DNA from: Melieria omissa
Taxonomy: Eukaryota > Arthropoda > Insecta > Diptera > Ulidiidae
Direction of reading: 5' to 3'
NCBI GenBank assembly: GCA_963971225.1
Contig: OZ020269.1
Coordinates: 43,979,264 to 44,043,263, forward strand
Length of the DNA: 64,000 nucleotides
Shown here: one piece after another, positions 47,061 to 56,530 of the stretch
Layout of the letters: each line of letters begins with the position of its first letter
How positions within the stretch are numbered: the stretch's first letter is position 1
The notes under the pieces: model-generated
What the model was told of the DNA's origin: nothing
The model's database searches: none
Seen by the model: only the letters and a program-made list of their open reading frames with translations
Made by a program: the position numbers and the translations under genes

Positions 47061-49528
47061 ATGAAAATGCCTGTTGAGCGATCCCCCAAACGCCAACTTG
47101 TCACAATGGAGACTCCTTCCTCCAGATACGCAAAGTCATCTAAATCACATTTGACAGTTCCTGTCACTCGGGAGCCACCAAACACTCGCTCCAAACTCTC
47201 TAGTCCGAAAGCAACCGATCCCAGTGTTGCCAAATTTACTTTCGAGTACGATAGACTCGTGCTATTATGCACACAATTTTCATCGGCTCCCATTGACGAA
47301 TTGACCAAATCCCTGGTCCAAATTAAGCAAAAAAATTTGCAAGCCCAATGGGAGAGGCTTATGTGCGCACATGAGGCAGTCTTCATTGCTGAAGACAACA
47401 GCCAGCCTGACGGTTTCAAAGAGTCGGCTAGGCAAAAAATCGACGCCTGCACAGACCAGTACGAGTTGTGCATGGCTCAGATGTTGGACATCATTGAGAT
47501 GCTCCAAACTCAGTCCCCCCAGCCCGCTGCGCATATGGAACCGGTTCGACCCCTAGAACCAGCAAATACCCCTTACATTTGCCTACAAGTTCCACCTTGT
47601 GATACCGAAACCTTTTTCGGGGGCTATGAGCAATGGCCGTCCTTTCGGGACATGTTTACCGCGGTTTACATCAACCACCCCCAGCTCACTCCAGCCCAAA
47701 AATTGTATCACCTCCGTTACAAGACGCAAGGTAAAGCCGGTGCTATTGTTAAGCAATATGCATTAACCGATGAGAATTTCGGACTCGCGTGGGAAGCCCT
47801 AAGATCCCGCTTTGAAAATAAACGCATACTCATTGATTCACAAATTAGATCCCTCCTAAATATCGCTCCTGCCCACACTGAAGATAGTGAGGCACTTCAG
47901 CGGATCCAAAACACAATAAACAATTGTCTGTCTGTTCTCAATACTCAGGCCGTAGACACTGACAATTGGGATCCGCTATTGGTTTACATATGTTGTACCA
48001 AATTGCCCCAAGAGACACTCGCTCTATGGGAGCAATCACTGACATCCCGGAAGGATCTGCCACCCTGGTCGCAAATGGATGAGTTCCTGACCGGCAGATA
48101 TGAGGTACTTGAACGGCTTCAAAGTATTCGCCCTTCTAAGCCGAAACCGTCTCAACCTTCGACTTCCAATGTCCTCCCAAATCGGCCACACAAATCCCTT
48201 AACTAAAAAAGGGACTTCGCGTGCAAACTCTGCAACGCAAATCATCCCATACGGACTTGCCAGAACTTCAAAGGACTCACCCCCCAGAGTCGATTAAAAT
48301 ACGTTCAGAAGCACAATCTCTGCGTAAAATGTCTTGCTACCTCGCATCTCACTAAAGATTGTACAAGCAATTTTACGTGCGTATATTGCCAAAAGAAGCA
48401 CCATTCTATGCTTCATTTCCCTAAAGGCAATGCGCAACCCTCTCATACTCCTAACTGGTCACATTCGACCACTCCACAGGTCGCAACAGCTCCAAAACGA
48501 TCGCATAACAACTCCGTTACTCATTCCCCCCTTTCGGATGCGCAACCCCGCACATCTTCCAGGCAAAGTACGCCCAAAGTACAAGCCCTCCACTCTAATA
48601 ATGGCACCCAATCTCTTCTGCCTACGGCACTGGTGTCCATTGAACACTCAGGAAAGTTGTTTAAGGTTTGAGCGTTGATCGACCAAGCCTCTCAGCGTAC
48701 CTTCATCTCCGCGAAGGTCCAGAAACGCCTCAAATTGCCGATCGAGAAATCCCCCTTCCAAATCCCGGGCATGGGCGGTCAGATTGTGCAAAATGCCAAT
48801 CATACATGCTTCTTGACCTCGGCAGTCCCCCAATCGAGCACGAGGCTCCCCGTGCAAGCAATCGTGCTCCAAGAGCTTACGAATTCGCTCCCATCTTCCC
48901 ACATAAACGCTCCCAATATGAAACATTTCGCCATGCTAGAACTCGCTGATCCAAATCCTTTCGAGACAGCGCAGATTGATATAGTGATTGGCAGTGATCT
49001 CATCCCGCAGATCATGCTCGAAGGTATCCACCGGAATGTATGTGGCAGCTTACTTGCTCAGCATACAGTATTCGGTTGGGTATTAAGCGGTCCAGTACCC
49101 CGTTCTTCGCATTTGACATGTGCCACAGAGGTACCAGGTCGCCATATGCATACTGGACACGCCCTTCGAAATAATCTTCCCGCCCTAAAGGAAGCTCTTT
49201 CGCAAGTGATTGCCGCCCTCAATCCCGCAGGGTTTCCACCCCAGGAATTAATGGAAAATCGCTTTGAACCCACCACACCTGCAAACCCATTCTCAAACCG
49301 GCAAATTCCCCCCTTCGTTGCCAACCGTTTTGATCCCGCAGGATGGCTTTCGCCTCTAATGAAACAGAGAAAAAGGTTTCGACAAGAGCGTTGGCTTAAC
49401 GCCACTCGATCCACATCCACAGCAACTGACGGAAATTGCATTTCCCCGCAGTTACGCATTGCACCACCGCCATCCCGGGTCCGAAAAGAGGACAGTTGCC
49501 ACTCCAGTGCGACTCGCTCCAAGCGCTG
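47061..49528 (+). pseudogene. BEL/Pao gag-protease polyprotein with two in-frame stops
   Basis: One frame runs from MKMPVERSPKRQLVTMETP to the Transib insertion. Gag shows FFGGYEQWPSFRDMFTAVY (typical Pao capsid region, about residue 190) and LTDENFGLAWEALRSRFEN. TAA at 48204-48206 interrupts before two zinc knuckles (CKLCNANHPIRTC; CVKCLATSHLTKDC). TGA at 48669-48671 precedes the protease, where ALIDQASQRTFIS replaces the usual D-S-G with D-Q-A. GSDLIPQIML and FGWVLSGPVP follow. After about 49200 a jump to RFDPAGWLSPLMKQRKRF shows RT is largely deleted. Confidence 0.85.
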
Positions 49529-49556
49529 CACAGTGTCGCGAGTAGGGACAAAAATC
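49529..49556 (+). promoter_or_regulatory. Left Transib terminus, 12-RSS-like
   Basis: Heptamer CACAGTG (49529-49535), spacer TCGCGAGTAGGG (exactly 12 bp), nonamer ACAAAAATC (49548-49556). The vertebrate RSS consensus is CACAGTG-12/23-ACAAAAACC; the nonamer differs at one position. Role as transposase-binding site is inferred from family knowledge. Confidence 0.85.
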
Positions 49557-49657
49557 AAAAAAATGAATTTCGTAAATGTAGAAAAATAAGTTTGCAGTAC
49601 TGGAGTAAATACCTCAAATCACTAAAATGTGAAAACGGATTTTAAAAATATCAATTT

Positions 49658-52109
49658 ATGTACCGATGGCAGGCCACCAAACTTGCACTTTGTGAAGGTA
49701 TGTGACTTGGGTAGAAATTATTGCAATTTGTTGAATGTAAGTTCGAGGACTCTTATTGAAAAATTTCCCATGGAACCTTATGTTAACTAAATATATTCTA
49801 TAAATATACTATTTTTGCAACTCTGTGGAAGCTTTCCCACTTTTGTTTTGCTTTCTATATTCCTTGTACCGTTACTTGGAGAAATGTCAATTCGTAGGAA
49901 TTAAAGTGCAGTGTCATCAAACTTTAGCTAAACTTTAAAAAAAAACTACTTCTTACTACTTCGAGATTTTACACTGTGATATAACTGAAAGTATGTATTA
50001 ATAGAAACCATGGACTTTAGCTGCACAAACTTGCACGTTTTTAAGAAATTCAACATTTTCAGTGGCGTATGCAGTCAAAAATAGGGACCTTTTTGCAGCA
50101 TGGTTGGCAGCAAAACATTTCGACCGCTGCGGCGCTTTGCTTGAGCTACAAATTTTTGTATCAAATAATATGCCAACTCCACTTAATTCAGAAAAATTAC
50201 AAAATAAAATAGGTAAAATTGAGGGAAGGCTTCGGCAATACTGGGTGGCTTGCCATCGAATCAAGGCAACGTTCGAAAAGAAGCACTTTCAATGGCTTAC
50301 GTCGTCCACTGATTTTGAAGATTGCGCTAATGAACACTACGATAACAGAGATTTGCCACTTGATGAGGTATGTTATTTTAAAAACAGTTAACAGATATTT
50401 GCTGATTAAACATATATCTTTTTTAGAAGCCAAGTACTAGTAGAGGCAGACCTCCGGTGGATTATGATGAATCATGTGACAAAACTAAGCGTCGAAAAGT
50501 CATGCAGCTTGTGGATAGCACTCCATCAGACCAAATCGTACGAGCAGCGGATCTAATAAACAAGGAAAATATTGATGCTGAAGATCAATGCCTGTCAGTT
50601 TATCAGGCACTTGGTCTTTATTATGATTTGGATTTGTCTGTGCGGAAATATACTGTTTTGCAAACGGTTGTCAATGCAATTCGTAGTAAGTGCTTTCCAA
50701 GTTATTACGCCCTAAAAAAGGCTGCAGACGCTTTAATGCCACGCCCAATTATTGTGTCGGAAGTATCAGCTGAAGTTCCGTTGCAAAGTTTACTTGACAA
50801 AACGGCCGAAAGTTTGCTAAAAATATGTGGTACAGAAAAAAATTCGTGTTATGTCCTCGAATGCAAATGGGGCTTCGACGGCAGTTCAGGACATAGCATA
50901 TATAAACAAAAATTCTCAGATGTTAGCTTTACGGACGAATTCATGTTCATAGCAGCATTAGTACCTCTACGAATTTTGAAGACTGATAATAATGAAGTTA
51001 TTTGGGTTAATAGAAAGCCTTCATCTACACTTTTCTGCAGGCCCATAAAATTTGTTTTCATTAAAGAAAATCCAAAAGTGATTAATGAAATTGAAAAACA
51101 CATTGCAAGTCAAATTGAAAGGCTTTGTGCATATCGCGACAATGAAAATAATTGTGAAGTTACTTTTAGAATGTACCTTACTATGATCGACGGTGCAGTT
51201 GCTAATGTGCTGTCTGACAATAAATCTGCAATGAAGTGTTATTTATGCGGATCACTCCCAAAAGAAATGAACTCATTTCATGCCATTGCAAGACCATTTA
51301 ACGAAGAGTTTTCTAAATACGGACTATCGACATTGCATGCCTGGATAAAATTTTTTGAATGTTGTTTGCACATTGCTTACAGATTGCCCTTGAAAACATG
51401 GCGAGTTTATGGTGAAGAAAATAAAGTAATTTTAAATGAAACTAAGGAACGAATTCAACGTGAATTCAAAGAAGAGATAGGCTTAATTGTAGACAAAGTA
51501 AAAACAGGTTATGGAACATCTAATGATGGAAATTCTGCTAGGAGATTTTTCCAGAACCTTGATATATCAAGTAAAATTACTCAGATAGACTTTAATTTGC
51601 TTCAAAATTTTTCTATTATATTAAGAACGTTGTCTTCCGGCAAAAATATAAACATTACCAACTTTGAAGTCCTACTTAAAGAAACATATGAAATATACAT
51701 GCGGCATTATCATTGGTTCTGTATGCCGGTTACAGTGCATAAAATATTAGTTCATGGAAAGGATATAGTAAGTCACTTTAATATTCCTATTGGTATGCTT
51801 TCGGAAGAAGCATTAGAGGCAAGACATAAGGATTTTCGCAAAAGTCGGTTAAGTCATGCACGAAAGTCCTCACGCGAATCGGCGAATAGCGATATATTAA
51901 GGAACTTGTTAATGTCTTCAGAACCAATAATATCAGTTAATAGGAAAATAAAACATAAACATGAAAACCGAAACTCTGATATAATGCAATACATAATATC
52001 TGAGGAAGTTGAAGGACCGAGTTGTGAAATTTTGTCAAAGATAGATGTAGAGGGTTTAATTTGCAATAATTCATCATCGGAAAGCGAGTGTCCTAGCGGT
52101 ACAGAATAA
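49658..52109 (+). CDS. Transib transposase (RAG1-like DDE recombinase)
   Basis: Predicted exons 49658-49697, 50063-50367 and 50427-52109 (introns 365 and 59 bp, GT..AG) give 675 codons without a stop. It starts MYRWQATKLALCE; exon 2 continues in phase as AYAVKNRDLFAAWLAAKHF; exon 3 begins KPSTSRGRPPVDYDESCDK. Candidate catalytic residues are Asp in KWGFDGSSGHS and in LTMIDGAVANVL and Glu in GMLSEEALEARHKDFRKSR. CYLCG and HAWIKFFECCLHIAYRL may bind zinc, and YGTSNDGNSARRFF with MPVTVHKILVHG are shared by other Transib copies in the window. It should nick and hairpin DNA at CACAGTG ends in the nucleus. First exon is the least certain part. Confidence 0.87.
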
Positions 52110-52492
52110 CAAATTGTAATTTTTAATGAAAATATATGCTATACTGAATTAAATAAGAGATGTTTTTATTTTCTATTTTGGTTTGAAATTACTTAGGTGC
52201 GCGTAAGTATGAACAGATATTTGTAGATTTTTCAAAATTTCATTTTTTTATAACAAGCGTATTTGTAAGGTGATCGATTTTTGGCATATGTCTTTATATT
52301 CATGATGTGAGTTGCTGTACTAAATTTTATCAATATATCTTTTATAGTTTCCGAGATACTGTCAACTTAGTATTTGGTTTGTATGGGAGGTGGGCGTGTC
52401 CGTGGGGCGATTGAAGTAATTTTTGGCCTATTACCTTCTCTTTATAACAAAATCATATGTACAAAATTTTATTGTCGTACGACTATTCCTTC

Positions 52493-52531
52493 TATTTTTG
52501 TCCCTCGCTACTATGGACTCGCGACACTGTG
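52493..52531 (-). promoter_or_regulatory. Right Transib terminus, 23-RSS-like
   Basis: Read inward on minus: heptamer CACAGTG (52531-52525), spacer of exactly 23 bp (52524-52502), nonamer ACAAAAATA (52501-52493). The spacer is the left spacer with an 11-bp insert CCATAGTAGCG between TCGCGAGT and AGGG, about one helical turn. Confidence 0.85.
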
Positions 52532-52536
52532 CGCTG

Positions 52537-53103
52537 CAAATCCCGCAGACGTCGGACTGATCGGGTATAAGCTCCAAGATCTCACTCTCAGGTGGACCGG
52601 CTCCAGCAATGCCCATGCTCACACAGTTCCAACTCCGGATCAAAGAGCCGGCCACCACCCTCTCGAAGAGCAAACCGACATTCTCGTTCGGTTCTCCTGC
52701 TTCTCTCGAGCCCTACGTGCAGCCAATTTTCCCGAGCGGAATTGGCTTATTTTATAAACAGCCTTCGAACCCTCTCGAAATTATTTTCACTTCCCCTAAG
52801 TAAATGGCAACTCGGCCAATTGTTATATGTATTTTTCCCATATTCCCTCGGCTTACGCAAACCCTGCAGCTTAGCCACGATTTCCCATATCCCCGATGTC
52901 AGCTTCAATACTGTTTTGTCCGAGTAACTGACATCTTTTACCATTTGCAGATCGGTGACGACGCCCCAACCTCTGCAGCAGCACTTCCTCGAGGACGAGG
53001 CGACGATGGATGGCCCCTCCGCACCTGTAAAAGCTTCATCCCGGAGTCCTCGCCCGTCTGGCCCGCGGCATAAATTAATTGCAATATGCAATGGCGGCCG
53101 CGA
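52537..53103 (+). pseudogene. BEL/Pao pol tail, heavily deleted
   Basis: Across the Transib junction a frame reads CAANPADVGLIGYKLQDL and LRWTGSSNAHAHTVPTP, the NPAD segment between RNase H and integrase of Pao elements. It ends at 52755-52757. The remaining 350 bp to the LTR contain stops in every frame and no integrase core motif, so integrase is lost. Confidence 0.65.
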
Positions 53104-53349
53104 TGGCTAAATGAGTGCTGTCTTAAGTGATCTGTCGATCCCATCTCTAATCCCTTCCTTTCCTTGTCCCTTTGTACTCATGTTTCCCCCTATTTTCTGC
53201 TCCCCGGCTTCGGCCGTTTGTCTCGTTCAATGTTTCATGTATTCTTTGTCATCACTCTTTATTCGACACCCGTACAATAAAGACACCCAAAAACGAAACC
53301 CAACCCGTTTTATTTATTTCCCCCGCTCCGCCGCGATCGAAGTTAAACA
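53104..53349 (+). repeat. BEL/Pao 3' LTR
   Basis: 246 bp; I found no difference from the 5' LTR at 34799-35044 by eye. Followed by the duplication AATGG. Confidence 0.93.
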
Positions 53350-53354
53350 AATGG

Positions 53355-53988
53355 CTATGATACAAGGGAAGTGATCACTATTGTGTAGGTTGTTAATAGC
53401 CTGCCAGGAGCAGTATCGAAGTAGCTGGGTTGAGCATATGGCTAAGTCAACATGCGTGAAAGTCCGGTAGTTACTGAAGTGAACTGGAGTTCCATCATTT
53501 AGGATTGATAACTTGGAGCAAAGTAGAAAGTCTTTCATACCTCGTGGGTTGTGATTCAGAGAGACGCAGAGTTGGCTCCAGGCATTAAAATCTTTTACTA
53601 GAAGAACGGGGGTTTTGAAGTTTGTAAATAGCTAGTAGTCACAGTTTGTTGGGGTTGGGATGAAAATAGAAACTATAGCTAGACTAAAGTTTAAAAAAAT
53701 GTTGACAGCTATGTGTGAGATGTTGGAATTTTTATTCAATGTTTTGTGGGGAATATTTTTGTGAATTAATAGGGCTGTGCCTAGTTTTGCTGTGTGATTG
53801 TGTATAAAATTGTGAAAATAACCTGTATATTGCTTGGGAACTAGTGGGTTTGAATTATGAATACAGTGAGTTTCTTGTAAGCATATTGCTAACGGATTGA
53901 GTTGTTTTATTAATATTTCCATTTCGGAGTAATTATTATGGTGTCCGCGAATATTCCATTGCAGAATATTGGAGATCATGATTTTCAC
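53355..53988 (-). pseudogene. I-clade LINE ORF2: endonuclease
   Basis: Starts at MIMISNILQWNIRG-like sequence (first Met about 53988) and reads QWNIRGHHNNYSEMEILIKQ, LAICLQETH, then in another frame LVKDFNAWSQLCVSLNHN, TFTHVDLAIC and NLHNSDHFPCIIAI. These are the metal-binding and catalytic blocks of apurinic-type LINE endonucleases (GDFNAW appears as KDFNAW). A frameshift or stop lies near 53635. The BEL element cuts it at 53354. Confidence 0.85.
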
Positions 53989-53999
53989 TTTGTGGCATT

Positions 54000-54309
54000 T
54001 ACAACAGTGACAGTGCAGTGTGCGGTACTGGGCGCTGGAATCCTTATAATCTTCTTATAAACAAGGTAGGAGTTCAAGTAGTGTTCCTGTTGACGGCGGT
54101 GTCGCGAGGTAAGGCACCTGGTCGGATCCACGGCCAGTGACTATTGTGCTCTGGAGAGGCTGTCAAGTCGTCGCGGTGGGTGGTGTGCCCATTGTGGTGG
54201 CTGTGGTCTCCTGCGCGCGAGGTACTGGGCCGATCCGGTCTTTGGTGCTGAGGAGCACATCTGGTGGCTCCCGCCTTTTCCTGTCAGCTGTTTGTTGGTA
54301 GGATCGTCG
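54000..54309 (-). pseudogene. I-clade LINE ORF1, C-terminal end
   Basis: Minus strand reads RRSYQQTADRKRREPPDVLL followed by KDRIGPVPRAQETTATT, a Pro/Thr-rich basic end as in I-type ORF1 proteins, with a stop in the middle. It is cut on its 5' side by a Gypsy LTR at 54310. No zinc knuckle remains. Confidence 0.5.
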
Positions 54310-54501
54310 TGTAGGTGTTGCGCCTACGTTTTATTTTTCAACATAACCGTTTTACATTAGTTTTACAACGCGACTAAAATAGAATACAAAAGAAAAACGT
54401 GTCGACGCCTGCTGGCGTTCCAACTGCCAGTTCGCATTCGAAAGTTCGAAGTCGAACGCCGAACAGCTGTCAAAGCAATCTTCACCTAGTGTGTTCCCAC
54501 A
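54310..54501 (-). repeat. Gypsy LTR (3' copy on minus)
   Basis: 192 bp, from TGTAGGTGTTGCGCC to GTTCCCACA; several small differences from the 55762-55959 copy. Confidence 0.75.
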
Positions 54502-54769
54502 TGGCACCCCCCCGAGTGGAGCGTTTGAGGGATGCTGCTCGCCGCTTGCGGGCCTTGATTTCCTTGAGTATGTCCGGAGTTGGGTGGGTGGCTGAGGTAG
54601 TCCTTGCCTAATGGGTGCGTCGCCCGCTGCATGTGGCGCTGCTCGTAGAGGGCTCGGGGCGGGGTCAAACACGTCGTCGGCAGCGAGATGGGTGGTGATG
54701 AGTCTGGTGTTCTTCGTGGGTGGCAGACGCCACCAGCAAATCGTCGGTGCAAGCGATGTGGTAGAATGC

Positions 54770-55079
54770 GTTGCTGCTAAGCGAGTGCGACGGCGATGCA
54801 GTCAATGTGGCTAGAAATGCTCGCAGTCGTGGCTGATGTAGCAGATGACGTTGACGATGGGATGTCGAATGTGTTGCTGCTAAGCGAGTGCGACGGCGAT
54901 GCAGTCAATGTGGCCAGAAATGCTCGCAGTCGTCGCTGATGTAGCAGATGACGTTGACTATGGGATGCCGAATGTGTTGCTGCTAAGCGAGTGCGACGGC
55001 GATGCAGTCAATGTGGCTAGAAATGCTCGCAGTCGTCGCTGATGTAGCAGGTCACGTTGACGATGGGATGTCGGAAGAC
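54770..55079. repeat. 103-bp tandem repeat, three copies
   Basis: GTTGCTGCTAAGCGAGTGCG starts units at 54770, 54873 and 54976. Units differ at only a few bases. They lie in the Gypsy interior directly beyond the protease. Confidence 0.92.
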
Positions 55080-55701
55080 CACCTCTTGTCCGGAGTTGCA
55101 GGAACTACAGAAATATCCGCGCCGGTGTCGACGAGAAATTTCGTTCCGGTGATGCGGTCATAGATAAAGAGGCGGTGAGGACGTAGCTGCGGCTGCGGCA
55201 GCGGCGTTGCTGCTACGGCGCTGCTGGAGAACGTCCGGTAGAAATGCGCTTGTTGTTGTTGCTGCGTTTGCGCCGACGATCGTTGTTGTTGTTGTCGCTG
55301 CTGATGGTTAAGTTGACCTGGCCAGTGGCTGCTGCTGCGATGGTTGAGCTGGCCTGGCCAGTAGTTGCTGTGGTGTATTCTGTTGTGACCGGTGTAGTTG
55401 CAGTTTTGGTTAACGTAGTCGACCGGGCAGTGGCCGGAGCTGTTGCAGGTCGAGCGCTGCTGGAAGTGGTTGTGGTGCGCATTGTGCTAATCTTCGTGGT
55501 GGCGCTTGCTGCAGTCAACGGCGACGCCATTTGCTGCTGTGTGTGTAGTGGCTGTGCCGCCTGAATGACGTGTTGTTGTGTGAGTCGCGTCGCCCGCTGG
55601 GTGCTCCTGGTGTAGAGATCGAACATCGTCTTTTGTGGCTGCTTTGATCTCGGGCGGAATGAGCGGCTTGACGGCGTGTAATTGTTAGAATTATGTTGCA
55701 A
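55080..55701 (-). pseudogene. Gypsy gag-like and protease remnants
   Basis: The minus frame over 55701-55213 is a Ser/Thr/Ala-rich low-complexity protein (RPRSKQPQKTMFDLYTRS near its start) without a zinc knuckle. Then about 55180-55085 encodes RLFIYDRITGTKFLVDTGAD followed by ISVVPATP, an aspartic protease with an intact D-T-G. RT and integrase are absent. Confidence 0.7.
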
Positions 55702-55761
55702 ACTATGCGGGTCACCAATTGTAGGTGACCGCCTAAATGAAAACTATACGGGGTCACCAAT

Positions 55762-55959
55762 TGTAGGAGTTGCCTACGTTTTATTTCACAACATCCGTTA
55801 AGTACAAGTTACAAAAACGACTAACCTAGAAGAAAAGAAAAAGCGTGTCAACGCCTGCTGGCGTTCCAACTGCCAGTTTTGCATTTTGAACGTTCGAAGT
55901 CGAACGCCGAACAGCTGTCCCAACAGTATTCACCACTAGGTGGCTAGTGTGTTCCCACA
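55762..55959 (-). repeat. Gypsy LTR (5' copy on minus)
   Basis: 198 bp, TGTAGGAGTTGCC to GTTCCCACA. Confidence 0.75.
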
Positions 55960-55962
55960 GTT

Positions 55963-56191
55963 GTGGCGGCAATGCCCTCTCTAAATGTAATGCTGGCAAT
56001 GCTGTCTGTCAGCAACTCAGCAAATTTAAACACAACGAAATGTTTTTATCGTAGTAGGCCGTGCGCTGCAGTCGCGCCGGCAACCGTTATTCCGTTTGCA
56101 TCATTTTATAATAAAAGAGAAGTTGTTACAACGTGCAAGTTCGCGTTTCATTACATACATATATATTCGTTAGAGGCAACAAGCCCTACAC
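55963..56191 (+). repeat. Possible further LTR fragment
   Basis: Begins TGTGGCGGCAATGCC, resembling the TGTGGCGGC start of the next Gypsy LTR, and has AATAAAAGAG near 56112. It is cut by the next Gypsy element. No partner seen. Confidence 0.4.
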
Positions 56192-56195
56192 AGTC

Positions 56196-56413
56196 TGTGG
56201 CGGCACCACCAGGCAGGGAACGATGTGGTAATACCACGTTTGTAAAAGCTTGCAGATGCAACCCTGCGAATGCAACCAGCTGGACCGCCATTTCCTTGTT
56301 TCCGCCTCTTGCTGTTTTGACCACTGGCGTGGATGGAAGTCTTTTATTTGTAATCTTATCAATTTCCTGTAATCCTTGAATAAATAAATTAAACAGCCGT
56401 TCAGGCGGCCAAA
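56196..56413 (+). repeat. Gypsy 5' LTR
   Basis: TGTGGCGGCACCACC to GGCCAAA; AATAAATAAATT near 56381 may include the polyadenylation signal. Primer site follows. Confidence 0.93.
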
Positions 56414-56530
56414 GTGGTGACCCCGACATCAGTTAGAACTAATAAAACAAGTAAATTATTGAAGACCGAAGCGCACACCAACGCAGGTGCAACACAGCAG
56501 GAGCAAGCATCTCTACGGGCGCTACACAAA

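Larger units (their letters stand above)
49529..52531 (+). mobile_element. Complete Transib transposon with 12/23-spaced RSS-like ends
   Basis: Inverted CACAGTG ends lie between 5-bp duplications CGCTG at 49524-49528 and 52532-52536. The element is 3003 bp and carries a transposase gene that appears intact. Left end has a 12-bp spacer and right end a 23-bp spacer before an A-rich nonamer (see separate entries). It is inserted in the BEL polyprotein, 5' end to the left. Intact coding, matching ends and exact duplication suggest it is among the youngest insertions here. Confidence 0.95.
34799..53349 (+). mobile_element. BEL/Pao LTR retrotransposon with nested insertions
   Basis: Two 246-bp LTRs that look identical by eye bracket the element, between 5-bp duplications AATGG at 34794-34798 and 53350-53354, inside the minus-strand I LINE. 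Native parts are the leader (35045-36405, 38356-38505, 46565-47060), gag-protease (47061-49528) and a short pol tail (52537-53103). hAT-like, Waldo-like LINE and Transib insertions account for about 13 kb. Most of RT, RNase H and integrase are deleted, so it is non-autonomous. Confidence 0.92.
23470..54309 (-). mobile_element. Minus-strand I-clade LINE, split into at least seven pieces
   Basis: Reading the minus strand from right to left, ORF1 end (54309-54000), ORF2 endonuclease (53988-53355), the linker (34793-34369), the pre-RT segment (31698-31504), the RT start (25905-25786), RT fingers (24881-24454) and RT palm onwards (24219-23470) follow in the correct protein order. Between them lie the BEL element, a snap-back element, the CCCAACAAACA element, a mariner-like element and a LINE 3' fragment. 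It differs in sequence from the plus-strand I LINE. Its 5' side is cut by a Gypsy LTR at 54310. Confidence 0.85.
54310..55959 (-). mobile_element. Gypsy-type LTR retrotransposon, deleted (tRNA-Trp primer site)
   Basis: LTR-like ends at 54310-54501 and 55762-55959 share GTGTTCCCACA and CCTGCTGGCGTTCCAACTGC. On minus, next to the right LTR, TGGTGACCCCG matches the 3' end of insect tRNA-Trp. A second, similar TGGTGACCC lies about 50 bp further. The 1.26-kb interior retains gag-like and protease sequence only. No matching duplication flanks it, so it may be a recombination product. Confidence 0.8.

Noticed and set aside
49529..52531. An antigen-receptor-like V(D)J system
   Set aside because: No RAG2-like gene, no receptor segments; the signals are transposon ends with target duplications.
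54770..55079. CRISPR-like direct repeats
   Set aside because: Units are contiguous 103-bp copies without unique spacers, in a eukaryotic retrotransposon.
54305..55964. Target duplication for the minus-strand Gypsy
   Set aside because: Flanks CGTCG and GTTGT do not match, so I do not claim an intact insertion.
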